This document shows, in pieces, positions 27,684 to 37,207 of a stretch of DNA of 64,000 bases. The stretch comes from Bacteroidota bacterium (lineage in GTDB: Bacteria; Bacteroidota; Bacteroidia; Flavobacteriales_F; PHOS-HE28). A program made the position numbers and the translations under genes. The stretch lies in assembly GCA_014584605.1 (NCBI GenBank), contig JACTMO010000028.1, positions 1-64,000 of the forward strand, read 5' to 3'. Position 1 is the stretch's first letter, and every line of letters starts with the position of its first letter. Under the pieces are notes generated by a model. The model was not told the origin of the DNA. It did no database searches and saw nothing but the letters and a program-made list of their open reading frames with translations.

Positions 27684-27727
27684 GAACGGGAACGGCCCGG
27701 AGCGCGCGCTCCGGACCGTTCCCGTTC
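27684..27727 (-). terminator. 44-nt near-perfect hairpin after the OmpA-type gene
   Basis: Two 21-base arms separated by CG, paired throughout except one G-T wobble-type position. It starts 13 nt after the stop of the OmpA-type gene and ends just before the next gene's promoter octamer. There is no T-tract, but the length makes a terminator or mRNA-end stabiliser likely. Confidence 0.65.
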
Positions 27728-27739
27728 GATGCGCAAGGA

Positions 27740-28921
27740 TCACTCCAGCTCGAACTCCACGCGCCGGTTCTTGCTCAAGGCCACTTCGTCCTCGTTCGGG
27801 TCGGCAGGGCTGTCGGCCTTCTGCCCCACGGTGGTGATGCGGTCTGCGGCGATGCCGCCCTCCACCAGCACGGCCTTCACGGCGTCGGCGCGCATCTTGC
27901 CCAGCTCCAACAGGTCGGGGCGCATGCGGGTGCGATCGTCCTCCACCACGTCCATGTGGCCCACCAGACGCACCTTCACGGCGGGGTCGGCCTTGAGCGC
28001 CTCGATCACGTCGTTGAGCGGCTGCTCCATGGCGCCGTCGATGCTCTGCTGGAAGCGCTTGAAGTAGATCGCCGCGGCATCCACCTGCTGGGCGGGTTGC
28101 AGGCTCTTGTTCACCGTGGAGCGCTTGCTGTAGATGAACTCGCTTTCGGCCTTGTCCAACTGCTCGCAGGTGCACTCGCTCATCAGTTTGATCGGCTTCA
28201 CGCTCACGTCATCGATGTAGTAGTAGGCCTTGAACACCTGGGGGCGCGTTTCCCCCTTTGGGCGTTTCACCTTGCCGGTGACCACCTTGTCGTTGGCCAC
28301 GGTGTTGCCGATGATCAGGTACTGCTCGTCGCCCTTGGCCTCGTACACGCCGCACACGCCCTGCCATGAATAGAGGTCGCCGTACACCTTCGTGCGCAGG
28401 TTGGGCACCTGCATGTCGTAGGTAAGGCCCGCCTCATCGTCCTTCTTCACCATCATCTTGCTCACGTAGGCCCCCAGCTCGTTGGCGCTGTACTTGCTGA
28501 GGTCGGCGAGGCTCACATAGTAGCTCACGCAGTACTTCTGGCCCTTGGTGAGCATCTTCTTGAACTTCACCTGCAGGTAGCTGCGCGGCTCCTTGTTCAT
28601 GTAGCTCCACCACATGAGGCCGGCGTAATTGCTGCCGGTGAGGGCACCCTGGTCGCCATAGACGTTCCGCGGTGCGGAGGCCGGGCTGCTGTTCACCACC
28701 TGATCACTGAACAGGTCGGCGGGCACGGCGGTGGGGCTCTTCCACCCCTTGGCCATCTCGATCCCGCCCAGCCGCTTGAGCTTGCCCTCCACCTCCTCAA
28801 AGCTGCCGTTCGGCACCATGTTCAACGTGTCCTCCACGGGGTCCTCGCTGTCCTGGGCGTGGAACGGTGCGGCAAGCAACAGGGCGATCGGGAGCAGAAG
28901 CGGCCGGAGATGCATGGTCAT
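27740..28921 (-). CDS. OmpA-family C-terminal domain protein
   Basis: A 393-residue envelope protein. A signal peptide (about 1-24, ending PFHAQ) is followed by a beta-rich domain (about 35-230) starting NMVPNGSFEEVEG, reminiscent of carbohydrate-binding-like modules of Bacteroidota surface proteins. The OmpA-like peptidoglycan-associating domain (about 285-393) has VRLVGHMD and the terminal KNRRVEFELE. The usual second repeat motif appears as RMRPDLLELGKMRADAV. It likely ties the outer membrane to peptidoglycan. Two ATGs (28921, 28915) fit; I use the first. Confidence 0.88.
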   Translation of the reverse strand: MTMHLRPLLLPIALLLAAPFHAQDSEDPVEDTLNMVPNGSFEEVEGKLKRLGGIEMAKGWKSPTAVPADLFSDQVVNSSPASAPRNVYGDQGALTGSNYAGLMWWSYMNKEPRSYLQVKFKKMLTKGQKYCVSYYVSLADLSKYSANELGAYVSKMMVKKDDEAGLTYDMQVPNLRTKVYGDLYSWQGVCGVYEAKGDEQYLIIGNTVANDKVVTGKVKRPKGETRPQVFKAYYYIDDVSVKPIKLMSECTCEQLDKAESEFIYSKRSTVNKSLQPAQQVDAAAIYFKRFQQSIDGAMEQPLNDVIEALKADPAVKVRLVGHMDVVEDDRTRMRPDLLELGKMRADAVKAVLVEGGIAADRITTVGQKADSPADPNEDEVALSKNRRVEFELE

Positions 28922-28934
28922 GGTCGATGGGAGG

Positions 28935-28942
28935 GCAAGATA
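28935..28942 (-). promoter_or_regulatory. Candidate -7 element TATCTTGC for the OmpA-type gene
   Basis: The minus strand reads TATCTTGC, 13 nt before the ATG at 28921. Confidence 0.5.
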
Positions 28943-29009
28943 GGCGTCCTCGACCGACCGTGCGAGCAAGCCGCGTGCCATGCGTATGGATCCATGCACG
29001 ATCTTCGTT

Positions 29010-29666
29010 ATGCACAAGATGCGCACCCGACACCCCCTCCTGCTGGCCGTCTCCATAGGCATGGCCTCAACCTCCGGAGCCCAGTGGGCGGTGGGCCTGT
29101 TCGGCGGTCTGGGACATGACCACGGCTGGCAGGGCCGGTCGAGCTGGATGGGCGCGCTGGTGGAGCGCCGGCTGGGCGATAGCACCTCGTTCGTGCTGCG
29201 CCTCAGCGGCCTGGCCTTCACGCCGTTGGAGCGCGTGTATGGGGAGACCGTTGTGGCCGATGACGGGACCGTGGGGGTGGAGGCCGTGATGCACGAGCTG
29301 ATCGGACGGAGCGGGGTCACCCTGTCCGTGCGCTGGCCCTTCCTCACCGTACCCTGTGACGGCGGCTACCACCGCGGCGCTTATGTGATGGCCGGAGGGG
29401 GTTGGGAGCACGCCAGGGTACGGCAGACGGGTCGCACCGTGGCACAGCCGACAGGCCCGGAGTCCGTACCGGTGCGCGAACGCAACTGGACCGTGGACAG
29501 GTTCGTGGGCCAGGCAGCCGTGGGCGCGCAATACGGCACACGGTGGGGTTCTCCATTCGCCGAGCTGCAACTCAACGCAGGCCCCCTGCCCTACGCCCCG
29601 GGGCGCTGGGGCCTGACCCTCGTGGGCCTCCAGCTCGGCTACCGGTACGTTTTCGTCCGCCCCTGA
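29010..29666 (+). CDS. Hypothetical outer-membrane beta-barrel-like protein
   Basis: A 218-residue protein with a signal peptide (about 1-24, ending TSGAQ) and alternating hydrophobic strands rich in Gly and aromatic residues, ending LQLGYRYVFVRP, which suggests an eight-stranded outer-membrane barrel. I do not recognise a specific family. The ATG at 29010 follows a weak GATCTTCG octamer by 2 nt; ATG 29019 is an alternative. It is divergent from the OmpA-type gene. Confidence 0.65.
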   Translation: MHKMRTRHPLLLAVSIGMASTSGAQWAVGLFGGLGHDHGWQGRSSWMGALVERRLGDSTSFVLRLSGLAFTPLERVYGETVVADDGTVGVEAVMHELIGRSGVTLSVRWPFLTVPCDGGYHRGAYVMAGGGWEHARVRQTGRTVAQPTGPESVPVRERNWTVDRFVGQAAVGAQYGTRWGSPFAELQLNAGPLPYAPGRWGLTLVGLQLGYRYVFVRP

Positions 29667-29771
29667 GGCCACCCGCTCCCACCGTTCGCACACCAGGTGC
29701 CGCCGGATGCGCGATCGGACGTGCGAACCGCAAAGGCCTGGGCTTGTTTCGCCCCACCAAGCGACCACGCC

Positions 29772-29903
29772 ATGCGCTCCGCCAACACCACGGGCCGTAC
29801 GCTGCCCCTCCCCGACCGCTGGACCCTGTTGATGCCCGGCCTCACCATCCTATGCCGTGTGCTGGGCGCGGTGTGCGGGCTGGTGGCCTTGGGGATGGGG
29901 TGA
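29772..29903 (+). CDS. Possible 43-residue single-helix membrane protein
   Basis: A short frame with one strongly hydrophobic segment (LTILCRVLGAVCGLVALG) after a polar start. A TTGTTTCG octamer lies 20 nt upstream. There is no homology I recognise, and chance is possible in GC-rich DNA. Kept as a low-confidence small gene. Confidence 0.3.
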   Translation: MRSANTTGRTLPLPDRWTLLMPGLTILCRVLGAVCGLVALGMG

Positions 29904-29957
29904 TCGCGCTCCGCGTAGCCTGGGCCACCGCCCATCTGCACCCGGCACCGGCCGTGC

Positions 29958-29965
29958 TACATTCG
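29958..29965 (+). promoter_or_regulatory. Candidate -7 element TACATTCG for the TPR kinase gene
   Basis: TACATTCG, one base off TAnnTTTG, 9 nt before the ATG at 29975. Confidence 0.45.
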
Positions 29966-29974
29966 GTGTCCCCC

Positions 29975-31798
29975 ATGAGGCCCGCCATCCTGCTCGGCAT
30001 CGCGCTGCTATGGTCCACATGCCTGCGGGCCCAGATCAACTTCGACTCGCTGTGGAGCGTGTGGAACGACAGCGCCCAGCCTCCGGTGGACCGCCTTCGG
30101 GCGATGAGCTACATCAGCATCGACGGTTTCCTGCACAGCGACCCGGACAGCGCGGCGGTGCTGGCCGGGATGCAATACGACCTGGCCGTGCGGCAGGGCA
30201 ACGCGCGCTACCAGGGCATCGCCACCACCACGCTGGGCGAGTACCACATGATGAAGGGCGACTACGCCCGCGCGCTGGAGCACTTCACCAAGGCCCAGCA
30301 AGCCTTTGCGGACGCTCACGAACCCGTGGCCCAGGCCAGGAGCATGAGCAACATGGGCGTGCTGCTGCACGAGCTCGGCGACAAGGGGAAGGCGATGGAC
30401 CTGTATCGTCAGAGCCTGACCCTGGCCCGTTCGATCCCGGACACGGGAAGCATCGGTGCCGCGCTGATCAACCTCGGCACCCTGGAGCTTGAGCGTGGCG
30501 ACACGGCCGCGGCCGTGATGAACTATGAACAATGCCTGGCGCTCGCCGCCGGGAACCCGAACAAGCGCGATGTGGCCATCGCGGCCTCGGACCTGGGCAT
30601 CATCCGCAGTGCGCAGGGCGCTGGTATCGAGGCATTGCGGCTGCAGCAGCGATGCCTCGACCTGGCGCGGGAGGGGGACCATCATGACCTGGAGGTCATG
30701 GCCCTCAACAACATCGGCAGCCATCACTTCAGGCGCGGCGATGTGGCGCTCGCCGAGCGCTACGGCCGCGAAGCGCTCGCCATGGCCCGTGCCGCCGGTT
30801 TCACCAAGCAGGAATCCGACGTGAGCGAACTGCTCATCAGCGTGTACCAGCGCCAGGGGCGGTGGGAGGAGGCCCTGCATCTGTTGCAGCGCAAGCTGGC
30901 GCTGCAGGACAGCCTGCGCAGCGAGGACGGCCGCAAGGAGCTTCTGCGCTTCGGGTACGAGAAGCGCGCCCTGACGGACAGCCTGTCCTTCGCGGCGGAA
31001 CTGGCGCAGGCGGAGGACCGCCGCACCATCGCCGAATTGCGTGCCGAGCGCAACCGCAACCGGGCGTGGATGGCGGCCGGCACGGGGCTGCTGCTGCTGG
31101 GCGGCCTGGCGGCGTGGAGCTGGACCGACCGCCGCCGCCGCCGCGAGCGCTTCGAAAAGGAGGCCGCCAGCCTGGAAACCCAGGCGCTGCGCAGCCAGAT
31201 GAACCCGCACTTCATCTTCAACGCGCTGAACAGCATCGCCGCCTTCGTGCAGGGCAACGACCCGGACAAAGCCACGGGCTTCCTCAGTCGATTCGCCCGG
31301 GTGATGCGTGCCGTGCTGGAGAACAGTCGCCAGAGCGAGGTGCCGTTGCAGGACGACCTGGAGGCGTTGAAGGGCTACATGGAGCTGGAGCGCATGCGCT
31401 TGGATGGCCGCTTCGACCTGCGCATCGAGGTGGACCCCGCGCTCGACCCCGAGGCCGTGCTGGTGCCTCCGCTGGTCGTGCAGCCCTTCGTGGAGAACGC
31501 CATCTGGCATGGCCTGGCGGACAAAGCGAGCGGCGGTCTCATCACCCTGAAGGTGGAGCGTCGGGGTGACCGCCTGCGGTACATCGTGGAGGACAACGGC
31601 ATGGGTCGTCCGGCCCGGCGGGAGGTGCAGGCCGCCGCGCACCCGGCGAAGAAGACCTCCCTGGGCACCACCATCACCCGCGCCCGGCTGGACCTGGTGG
31701 CCAAGCAGCACGGCCGCCCCGCCGGCTTCCGCACCATCGATCTGCCCCAAGGTACCCGCGTGGAAGTGGAACTGCCCCTGCTGTTCGACAACGATTGA
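29975..31798 (+). CDS. TPR-containing LytS-type (HisKA-7TM-less) sensor histidine kinase
   Basis: A 607-residue kinase. A signal-like N-terminus (about 1-18) leads to several TPR repeats (about 70-350; e.g. GEYHMMKGDYARALEHFTKAQ-type helices), a transmembrane helix (about 363-385), a coiled linker, then the LytS/YehU-type kinase core: H412 in MNPHFIFNALNS and the ATPase motifs VENAIWHGL and DNGMGRP. This class normally phosphorylates LytTR regulators; no such regulator is adjacent, so the LytTR protein at 17545 may be its partner (inference). Confidence 0.92.
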   Translation: MRPAILLGIALLWSTCLRAQINFDSLWSVWNDSAQPPVDRLRAMSYISIDGFLHSDPDSAAVLAGMQYDLAVRQGNARYQGIATTTLGEYHMMKGDYARALEHFTKAQQAFADAHEPVAQARSMSNMGVLLHELGDKGKAMDLYRQSLTLARSIPDTGSIGAALINLGTLELERGDTAAAVMNYEQCLALAAGNPNKRDVAIAASDLGIIRSAQGAGIEALRLQQRCLDLAREGDHHDLEVMALNNIGSHHFRRGDVALAERYGREALAMARAAGFTKQESDVSELLISVYQRQGRWEEALHLLQRKLALQDSLRSEDGRKELLRFGYEKRALTDSLSFAAELAQAEDRRTIAELRAERNRNRAWMAAGTGLLLLGGLAAWSWTDRRRRRERFEKEAASLETQALRSQMNPHFIFNALNSIAAFVQGNDPDKATGFLSRFARVMRAVLENSRQSEVPLQDDLEALKGYMELERMRLDGRFDLRIEVDPALDPEAVLVPPLVVQPFVENAIWHGLADKASGGLITLKVERRGDRLRYIVEDNGMGRPARREVQAAAHPAKKTSLGTTITRARLDLVAKQHGRPAGFRTIDLPQGTRVEVELPLLFDND

Positions 31799-31812
31799 AT
31801 GGTGCCGGAAAA

Positions 31813-31843
31813 GGAAAGGCCCACCGCGTGGGTGGGCCCTTCC
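31813..31843 (-). terminator. Intrinsic terminator of the lipoprotein gene
   Basis: 13-bp stem with a 5-nt loop, fully paired on the minus strand if one G-U is allowed, followed on that strand by TTTTCC. It sits 16 nt past the lipoprotein stop and 15 nt past the opposing kinase stop, so it could serve both. Confidence 0.75.
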
Positions 31844-31858
31844 AGCGCTATCGGGACC

Positions 31859-32323
31859 TCACTGCTTCGTACCCGTATAGGTGCAGCTGGTACCGGAAAT
31901 GTTCAGGTTCAGGGTAAGGATGCTGCCGGAAAGCTGCCCGGAACCCTGGATGGTGTTGCCACCGCTGATCGTCTGGTTCGCGATGGTCAGCGAGTTTCCG
32001 CTCACCGAGCAGACCCAGTTGTCAAAGCCATCGGACATCACCACCTTGGTGACGCCGGTGGAGCTGTTCGTGACCGTCATGTTGATCGTCGCAGGGGTTC
32101 CACCGCTGCAACTGAACGTACCGCTGTAAGAGCCGATGAACTTGGCGCGTACCTCCGTGCCGCATTCGCTGCCCTCATAGCCCGAGTTGCACACGCAGTT
32201 GCCGTCCACGCAGCTGCCGTTGCCGCAGTTCTTGTCCTTGCACTCGTCCTTCTTGCAGCCCGTGGCGGTGAAGGCCACCAGGGCAAGACCGAGCATCAGT
32301 TTGGAGATCGTCCGGAAGTTCAT
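31859..32323 (-). CDS. Small EGF-like-domain lipoprotein
   Basis: A 154-residue predicted lipoprotein: lipobox TATGC, with the modified Cys at about residue 23, followed by KKDE. A cysteine-rich EGF-like segment (about 24-56; CKDKNCGNGSCVDGNCVCNSG) leads to a beta-rich domain (about 60-154; many Ser, Thr, Gly). Such proteins are outer-membrane attached in Bacteroidota. Codon use and local base composition are less GC-rich than the neighbours. Function is unknown. Confidence 0.85.
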   Translation of the reverse strand: MNFRTISKLMLGLALVAFTATGCKKDECKDKNCGNGSCVDGNCVCNSGYEGSECGTEVRAKFIGSYSGTFSCSGGTPATINMTVTNSSTGVTKVVMSDGFDNWVCSVSGNSLTIANQTISGGNTIQGSGQLSGSILTLNLNISGTSCTYTGTKQ

Positions 32324-32421
32324 GGGTTCTGGTTTAGGGTTCGTTCGCGACCAAAGGGGCCGGGTGTGCGGCTAAAATACGGCACCGTCCGGATCCCCGT
32401 ATCCCCAATTCCCGGGATGCC

Positions 32422-34695
32422 TCAACGCTTCTGCTGCGCCCGTATGATGTTCAGCGCACCGCCGGCCTTGAACCACTCGATCTGATGCTCGTTGTAGGTA
32501 TGGTTGGCCAGGATGGTATCGCTGCTGCCGTCCTTATGCTTGAACACCAGCGTGAGCGGTTTGCCGGGGGCGAAGGCGGTGAGGTCCGTGAAGTCGATGC
32601 GGTCGTCCTCCCGGATCTTGTCGTAGTCCGCCTCGTTGGCGAAAGTGAGGGCGAGCATGCCCTGCTTCTTGAGGTTGGTCTCGTGGATGCGGGCGAAGCT
32701 CTTGACCAGTACGGCGGCCACGCCCAGGTGACGGGGCTGCATGGCGGCGTGCTCGCGGCTGCTGCCCTCGCCGTAGTTCTGGTCGCCCACCACGATGCTG
32801 GACACTCCGGCGGCCTTATAGGCGCGCTGGGTGGCGGGCACGGGACCGTATTCACCCGTGAGCAGGTTCTTCACCTTGTCGGCCTCGCCGTTGTACGCAT
32901 TGATGGCTCCGATCAGCGTGTTGTTGCTGATGTTGTCCAGGTGCCCCCGGTAACGCAACCACGGACCGGCCATGCTGATGTGGTCGGTGGTGCATTTGCC
33001 CTTCGCTTTGATGAGCACCACGGCGTCGCTGATGTTCCGGCCGTTCCAAGCGGGGAAGGGTTCCAGCAACTGCAGGCGCTGGCTGTCGGGCTTCACCACC
33101 ACTTCCACCTTGCTGCCGTCGGCGGCGGGGGCCTGGTAGCCGGCGTCCTCCACGGCGAAGCCCTTCGGCGGAAGCTCCCAGCCCGTGGGTTCGGCCAGTT
33201 TCACCTGCTCGCCCTTGTCGTTGGTGAGCGTGTCGTGTACGGGATCGAAGGTGAGCTTGCCGCTGATGGCGATGGCGGCCACCATTTCGGGGCTGGCCAC
33301 GAAGGCGTGGGTGTTGGGGTTGCCGTCGGCGCGCTTGGCGAAGTTGCGGTTGAAGGAGTGGACGATGGAGTTCTTCTCCTGCTTGTCGGCCCCTTCGCGC
33401 GCCCACTGACCGATGCACGGGCCGCAGGCGTTGGTGAAGATGGTGGCACCGCTCTTCTCGAAGGTCTCGATGAAGCCGTCGCGCTCTATGGTGAAGCGGA
33501 CCTGTTCCGAGCCGGGATTGATGCCCAGGCGCGACTTCGGCTTCAGGCCCTTCCTGGCGGCATCGGCCACGATGCTCACCGCGCGGCTGATGTCCTCGTA
33601 GCTGCTGTTGGTGCAGGAACCGATCAGCGCCCATTCGATGTCGGTGGGCCAGTCGTTCTTCGCGGCCTTCTCCTTCATCTCGCTCACGGGCGTGGCCAGG
33701 TCGGGGGTGAAGGGGCCGTTGAGGTGCGGGCTGAGGGTGCTGAGGTCGATCTCGATCACCTGGTCGAAGTACTTGCCGGGGTCGGCGTACACCTCGGGGT
33801 CGCCGGTAAGGTCCGCGGCGATCTGGTCGGCCATGGCGGCCACCTCGGCGCGGCCGGTGGCCTTGAGGTAGCGGCGCATGCTGTCGTCGTAACCGAAGGT
33901 GCTGGTGGTGGCCCCGATCTCCGCGCCCATGTTGCAGATGGTGCCCTTGCCCGTGCAGCTGAGGCTGTCGGCACCCGGCCCGAAGTACTCCACGATGGCC
34001 CCGGTGCCGCCCTTCACGGTGAGGATGCCCGCCACCTTGAGGATCACGTCCTTGGGTGCGGTCCAACCATTCAGCTTGCCGGTGAGCTTCACGCCGATCA
34101 GCTTGGGGAACTTCAGCTCCCAAGGCAGGCCGCTCATCACGTCGCAGGCATCGGCGCCGCCCACGCCGATGGCCACCATGCCCAGGCCGCCGGCGTTCAC
34201 CGTGTGGCTGTCGGTGCCGATCATCATGCCGCCGGGGAAGGCGTAGTTCTCCAGCATCACCTGGTGGATGATGCCCGCGCCGGGCTTCCAGAAGCCGATG
34301 CCGTACTTGTTGCTGATGCTCTCCAGGAAGTTGAAGACCTCGTTGCTCTTGTTGAGCGCGTCCTGGAGGTCCTGCTTCGCCCCCACGCGCGCCTGGATCA
34401 GGTGGTCGCAGTGCACGGTGCTGGGCACCGCCACCTTGGCACGTCCCGTCGTGCTGAACTGCAGCAGGGCCATCTGAGCAGTGGCATCCTGCATGGTCAC
34501 GCGGTCGGGGGCGAAATCGACATAGTCCTTGCCGCGCCCATAGGCCTGCTTGGCCTCGCCGTCCCAGAGGTGGGCGTAGAGGATCTTTTCGGTGAGGGTG
34601 AGCGGCTTGCCGACCGCTTTTCGGGCGGCGGCGACACGGGCCGGGAAGCGGCTGTACACCGCCTTGATCATGTCGAGGTCGAAGATCGTGCTCAT
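32422..34695 (-). CDS. acnA: Aconitate hydratase (mitochondrial-type)
   Basis: A 757-residue [4Fe-4S] enzyme of the TCA cycle converting citrate to isocitrate. The cluster cysteines are in GSCTN and ACGPCIG. The substrate-binding [13 protein letters not shown] and C-terminal [14 protein letters not shown] blocks are present; the size matches mitochondrial-type aconitases. Isocitrate dehydrogenase lies 5.4 kb away on the other strand. A perfect promoter octamer is 27 nt before the start. The symbol is provisional, since bacterial naming of this subclass varies. Confidence 0.96.
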   Translation of the reverse strand: MSTIFDLDMIKAVYSRFPARVAAARKAVGKPLTLTEKILYAHLWDGEAKQAYGRGKDYVDFAPDRVTMQDATAQMALLQFSTTGRAKVAVPSTVHCDHLIQARVGAKQDLQDALNKSNEVFNFLESISNKYGIGFWKPGAGIIHQVMLENYAFPGGMMIGTDSHTVNAGGLGMVAIGVGGADACDVMSGLPWELKFPKLIGVKLTGKLNGWTAPKDVILKVAGILTVKGGTGAIVEYFGPGADSLSCTGKGTICNMGAEIGATTSTFGYDDSMRRYLKATGRAEVAAMADQIAADLTGDPEVYADPGKYFDQVIEIDLSTLSPHLNGPFTPDLATPVSEMKEKAAKNDWPTDIEWALIGSCTNSSYEDISRAVSIVADAARKGLKPKSRLGINPGSEQVRFTIERDGFIETFEKSGATIFTNACGPCIGQWAREGADKQEKNSIVHSFNRNFAKRADGNPNTHAFVASPEMVAAIAISGKLTFDPVHDTLTNDKGEQVKLAEPTGWELPPKGFAVEDAGYQAPAADGSKVEVVVKPDSQRLQLLEPFPAWNGRNISDAVVLIKAKGKCTTDHISMAGPWLRYRGHLDNISNNTLIGAINAYNGEADKVKNLLTGEYGPVPATQRAYKAAGVSSIVVGDQNYGEGSSREHAAMQPRHLGVAAVLVKSFARIHETNLKKQGMLALTFANEADYDKIREDDRIDFTDLTAFAPGKPLTLVFKHKDGSSDTILANHTYNEHQIEWFKAGGALNIIRAQQKR

Positions 34696-34722
34696 GCGCG
34701 GTCAGGTGCGTTCTTGCGGTCG

Positions 34723-34730
34723 CAAAGGTA
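34723..34730 (-). promoter_or_regulatory. -7 element TACCTTTG for aconitase
   Basis: A perfect TAnnTTTG match on the minus strand, 27 nt before the ATG at 34695, in the 282 bp gap to the antiporter gene. Confidence 0.6.
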
Positions 34731-34977
34731 GGCGGCCGGGGATCCGAGGACGGCCAGGCGGCGGGAGTTCCGAACAGCGCCTCCAGCATAGGTCTGGCCC
34801 CACGGGCCGATCGACCCAACGAGGCCGTCCAGGGCCTGGCGGCCGGACCGTTCGGCACGGTCCCCTGCGGTCCGGGGAGCATGGGCCGCCGGAGCCGGGG
34901 TGCGGTGCCTGCACCCCGCTGGCGATCGAACGGCCGGTCCGTTGCATCTTCAGCCCTTCGACCCACGAACCGGGCCC

Positions 34978-36567
34978 ATGCTCCACCACGACCTGCTGCT
35001 CGTCATCGGTCTGCTTTTCGCGGTGTCCTTGCTCACGCTGTGGAGCCCGAAACTGCGGATCGGCCATCCCATCCTGCTGGTGCTCGGCGGCCTGCTGATC
35101 GCCTTCCTGCCGGGCATGCCGCGCGTGCGGCTCGACCCCGAGCTGGTGTTCCTGATCTTCCTCCCCCCCCTGCTGTACGAAGCGGCATGGTTCACCTCCT
35201 GGCGCGAGTTCTGGAAGTGGCGGCGCAGCATCGCGATGCTGGCCTTCGGCCTGGTGTTCTTCACGTCGATGATCGTCGGGCTGTTCACCCACTGGATGAT
35301 CCCCGGCTTCACCCTGGCGCTGGGCTTCCTGCTGGGGGGCATCATCAGCCCGCCGGATGCGGTGGCGGCCACCTCGGTGCTCAAGGGGCTTCCGCTCCCC
35401 AAACGGGCCATGACCATCCTGGAGGGCGAGAGCCTGGTGAACGACGCGGCCAGCCTGATCGTGTTCCGGTTCGCGCTGATGGCCGTGGTCTCCGGCACCT
35501 TCGTGTGGTCCGATGCCCTGGAGCAGTTCGCCATCCTGACCTTCGGTGGCATCGCGGTGGGGCTGGTGCTGGCGCTTGCCATCTACCTCCTCCACCGATC
35601 GCTGCCCACCACGCCGAACATCGACACGGCCATGACGCTGATGTCGCCCTACCTGATGTACATCGCGGCGGAAGAGCTCCATTGTTCCGGAGTGATGAGC
35701 GTGGTGAGCGGCGGGCTCTTCCTCTCCTATCGTTCGCACAGGTTCCTGGACCATCGGTCGCGCCTGATGGCCTACAACGTGTGGAGCACGCTGGGATTCA
35801 TGCTGAACGGCATGGTCTTCATCCTGATCGGACTGGAGCTTCCGGACATCGTCTCCGGTCTGAGCGCGGCGGCACTGCGCCAGGCCATCGCCTACGGGAT
35901 GCTGGTCAGCCTGCTGGTGATCGCGATCCGCTTCCTGTGGATGTATCCGGCGGCGCACCTGCCGCGCCTCCTGTCGCGGCGGATCCGGGAGCGGGAGCCG
36001 AGCCCGGGCTGGCGCATGCCCACGGTGATCAGCTGGGCCGGCATGCGCGGCGTGGTGTCGCTGGCCTTGGCGCTGGCCATCCCGTATCAACTCCCGAACG
36101 GGGACCCGTTCCCGCACCGGCCCACCATCCTGGTGATCACCTTCGTGGTGATCCTGGTGACGCTGGTTGGCCAGGGGCTCACCCTGCCGTGGGTGGTGCG
36201 CAGGCTGAAGGTGCGCGAGGTGGATCCGCACATCCCCCACGCGATGCAGGAGCTGGCCCTGCGCTCCCGCCTGGCGCGAGCCGTGGCGGACGAACTTGCG
36301 GCGAGGCCCGTAAGGGATGCGGCGGCGGAACGGGCCATGCAGCATTTCCTCCAGTTGGAACAGAACTACCTGCGCTCCCTGGAGAACCTGCACCATAGCG
36401 ATCGAGCGGCCGGAACGCCTGGCATCGACCGGCAACTGCCCCGGGACCTGATCCGGATCCAACGACAGGCCTTGGAAGAAGTGCGCAAGGAGCAGGCTTT
36501 CGACCTGGAGGTGATCCGGAAGATGGAGAGCAACCTGGACCTGGAGGAAACGCGCTTGAACAGCTGA
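34978..36567 (+). CDS. Na+/H+ antiporter, CPA1 type
   Basis: A 529-residue cation/proton antiporter with about 12 helices (1-400) and a long cytoplasmic tail (about 400-529) of charged helices. The CPA1 signatures are visible: GGIISPPDAVAATSVLKGL (helix 5) and LEGESLVNDAASLIVFRFAL (helix 6, with the ion-binding ND pair). WAGMRGVVSLALAL is the conserved later helix. It exchanges Na+ (or K+) for H+ for pH and salt balance. It stands alone. Confidence 0.93.
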   Translation: MLHHDLLLVIGLLFAVSLLTLWSPKLRIGHPILLVLGGLLIAFLPGMPRVRLDPELVFLIFLPPLLYEAAWFTSWREFWKWRRSIAMLAFGLVFFTSMIVGLFTHWMIPGFTLALGFLLGGIISPPDAVAATSVLKGLPLPKRAMTILEGESLVNDAASLIVFRFALMAVVSGTFVWSDALEQFAILTFGGIAVGLVLALAIYLLHRSLPTTPNIDTAMTLMSPYLMYIAAEELHCSGVMSVVSGGLFLSYRSHRFLDHRSRLMAYNVWSTLGFMLNGMVFILIGLELPDIVSGLSAAALRQAIAYGMLVSLLVIAIRFLWMYPAAHLPRLLSRRIREREPSPGWRMPTVISWAGMRGVVSLALALAIPYQLPNGDPFPHRPTILVITFVVILVTLVGQGLTLPWVVRRLKVREVDPHIPHAMQELALRSRLARAVADELAARPVRDAAAERAMQHFLQLEQNYLRSLENLHHSDRAAGTPGIDRQLPRDLIRIQRQALEEVRKEQAFDLEVIRKMESNLDLEETRLNS

Positions 36568-36690
36568 CACAGCCGCCGCAGCGTACGGACCGTTCAGTTC
36601 AAGCCCTGGTGCGCCGGCGGGGCGTGCGTGCGCTTCCCCGCCTTCGGGCCGCTCGCCGTCGCCCGGGGGGTGGGCGGCCCGTGGAAGAAC

Positions 36691-36717
36691 GAAGGGCCGC
36701 CTGTTCGGCGGCCCTTC
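36691..36717 (-). terminator. Terminator of the rpsF-rpsR-rplI operon
   Basis: An 11-bp perfect stem (gaagggccgcc / ggcggcccttc) with a 5-nt loop, 22 nt after the rplI stop, followed on the minus strand by GTTCTTCC, a weak T-rich tail. Confidence 0.75.
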
Positions 36718-36738
36718 GGGTCCTTGGTCCGTTGTGGC

Positions 36739-37185
36739 TCACTCCTCCACCACCTCGAACGGGATGCTGCGCACCACGTCGCGGTGGAAGGTGACCTCGG
36801 CCTCGTAGGTGCCGACGGTCTTGATGGTCTCGCCCTTGATCTTGATGTTCTTGCGGTCCACCTCGAAGCCCAGGGCCTTGATGGCGTCGGCCAGCATGAT
36901 GGTGTTGACGCTGCCGAAGATCTTGCCCTTCTCGCCCACCTTGGCGCCGACCTTGAGGGTCTTGTTGGCCAGGCCCTCGGCGATCTTCTCGGCCGCCGTG
37001 CGGATCTGGGCCTCCTTGTGGGCGCGTTGTTTGAGCGTTTCGTTGAGCTGCTTGCGGGCGCTGTCGGTGGCGACCGTCGCCAGGCCGCGCGGGATCAGGA
37101 AGTTGCGGGCGTAGCCGTCGCGCACCTTCACCACATCGTTGGCGTAGCCCAGGTTGTCCACGTCCTTTTTCAGAATGACCTCCAT
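36739..37185 (-). CDS. rplI: 50S ribosomal protein bL9
   Basis: A 148-residue ribosomal protein of the large subunit. It begins MEVILKKDVDNLGYANDVV, the N-terminal rRNA-binding domain (about 1-50), then the central helix and the C-terminal domain (about 85-148). The last gene of the rpsF-rpsR-rplI operon, 22 nt after rpsR. Confidence 0.97.
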   Translation of the reverse strand: MEVILKKDVDNLGYANDVVKVRDGYARNFLIPRGLATVATDSARKQLNETLKQRAHKEAQIRTAAEKIAEGLANKTLKVGAKVGEKGKIFGSVNTIMLADAIKALGFEVDRKNIKIKGETIKTVGTYEAEVTFHRDVVRSIPFEVVEE

Positions 37186-37207
37186 GGTGATGACTGTTGA
37201 AGGTGGA

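Larger units (their letters stand above)
29667..29974. other. 308-bp stretch between the barrel protein and the TPR kinase
   Basis: Holds an 8-bp inverted repeat (gttcgcac at 29684-29691, gtgcgaac at 29721-29728), a possible 43-codon membrane ORF (29772-29903) and the promoter octamer of the kinase gene at 29958. Otherwise nothing recognised. Confidence 0.6.
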
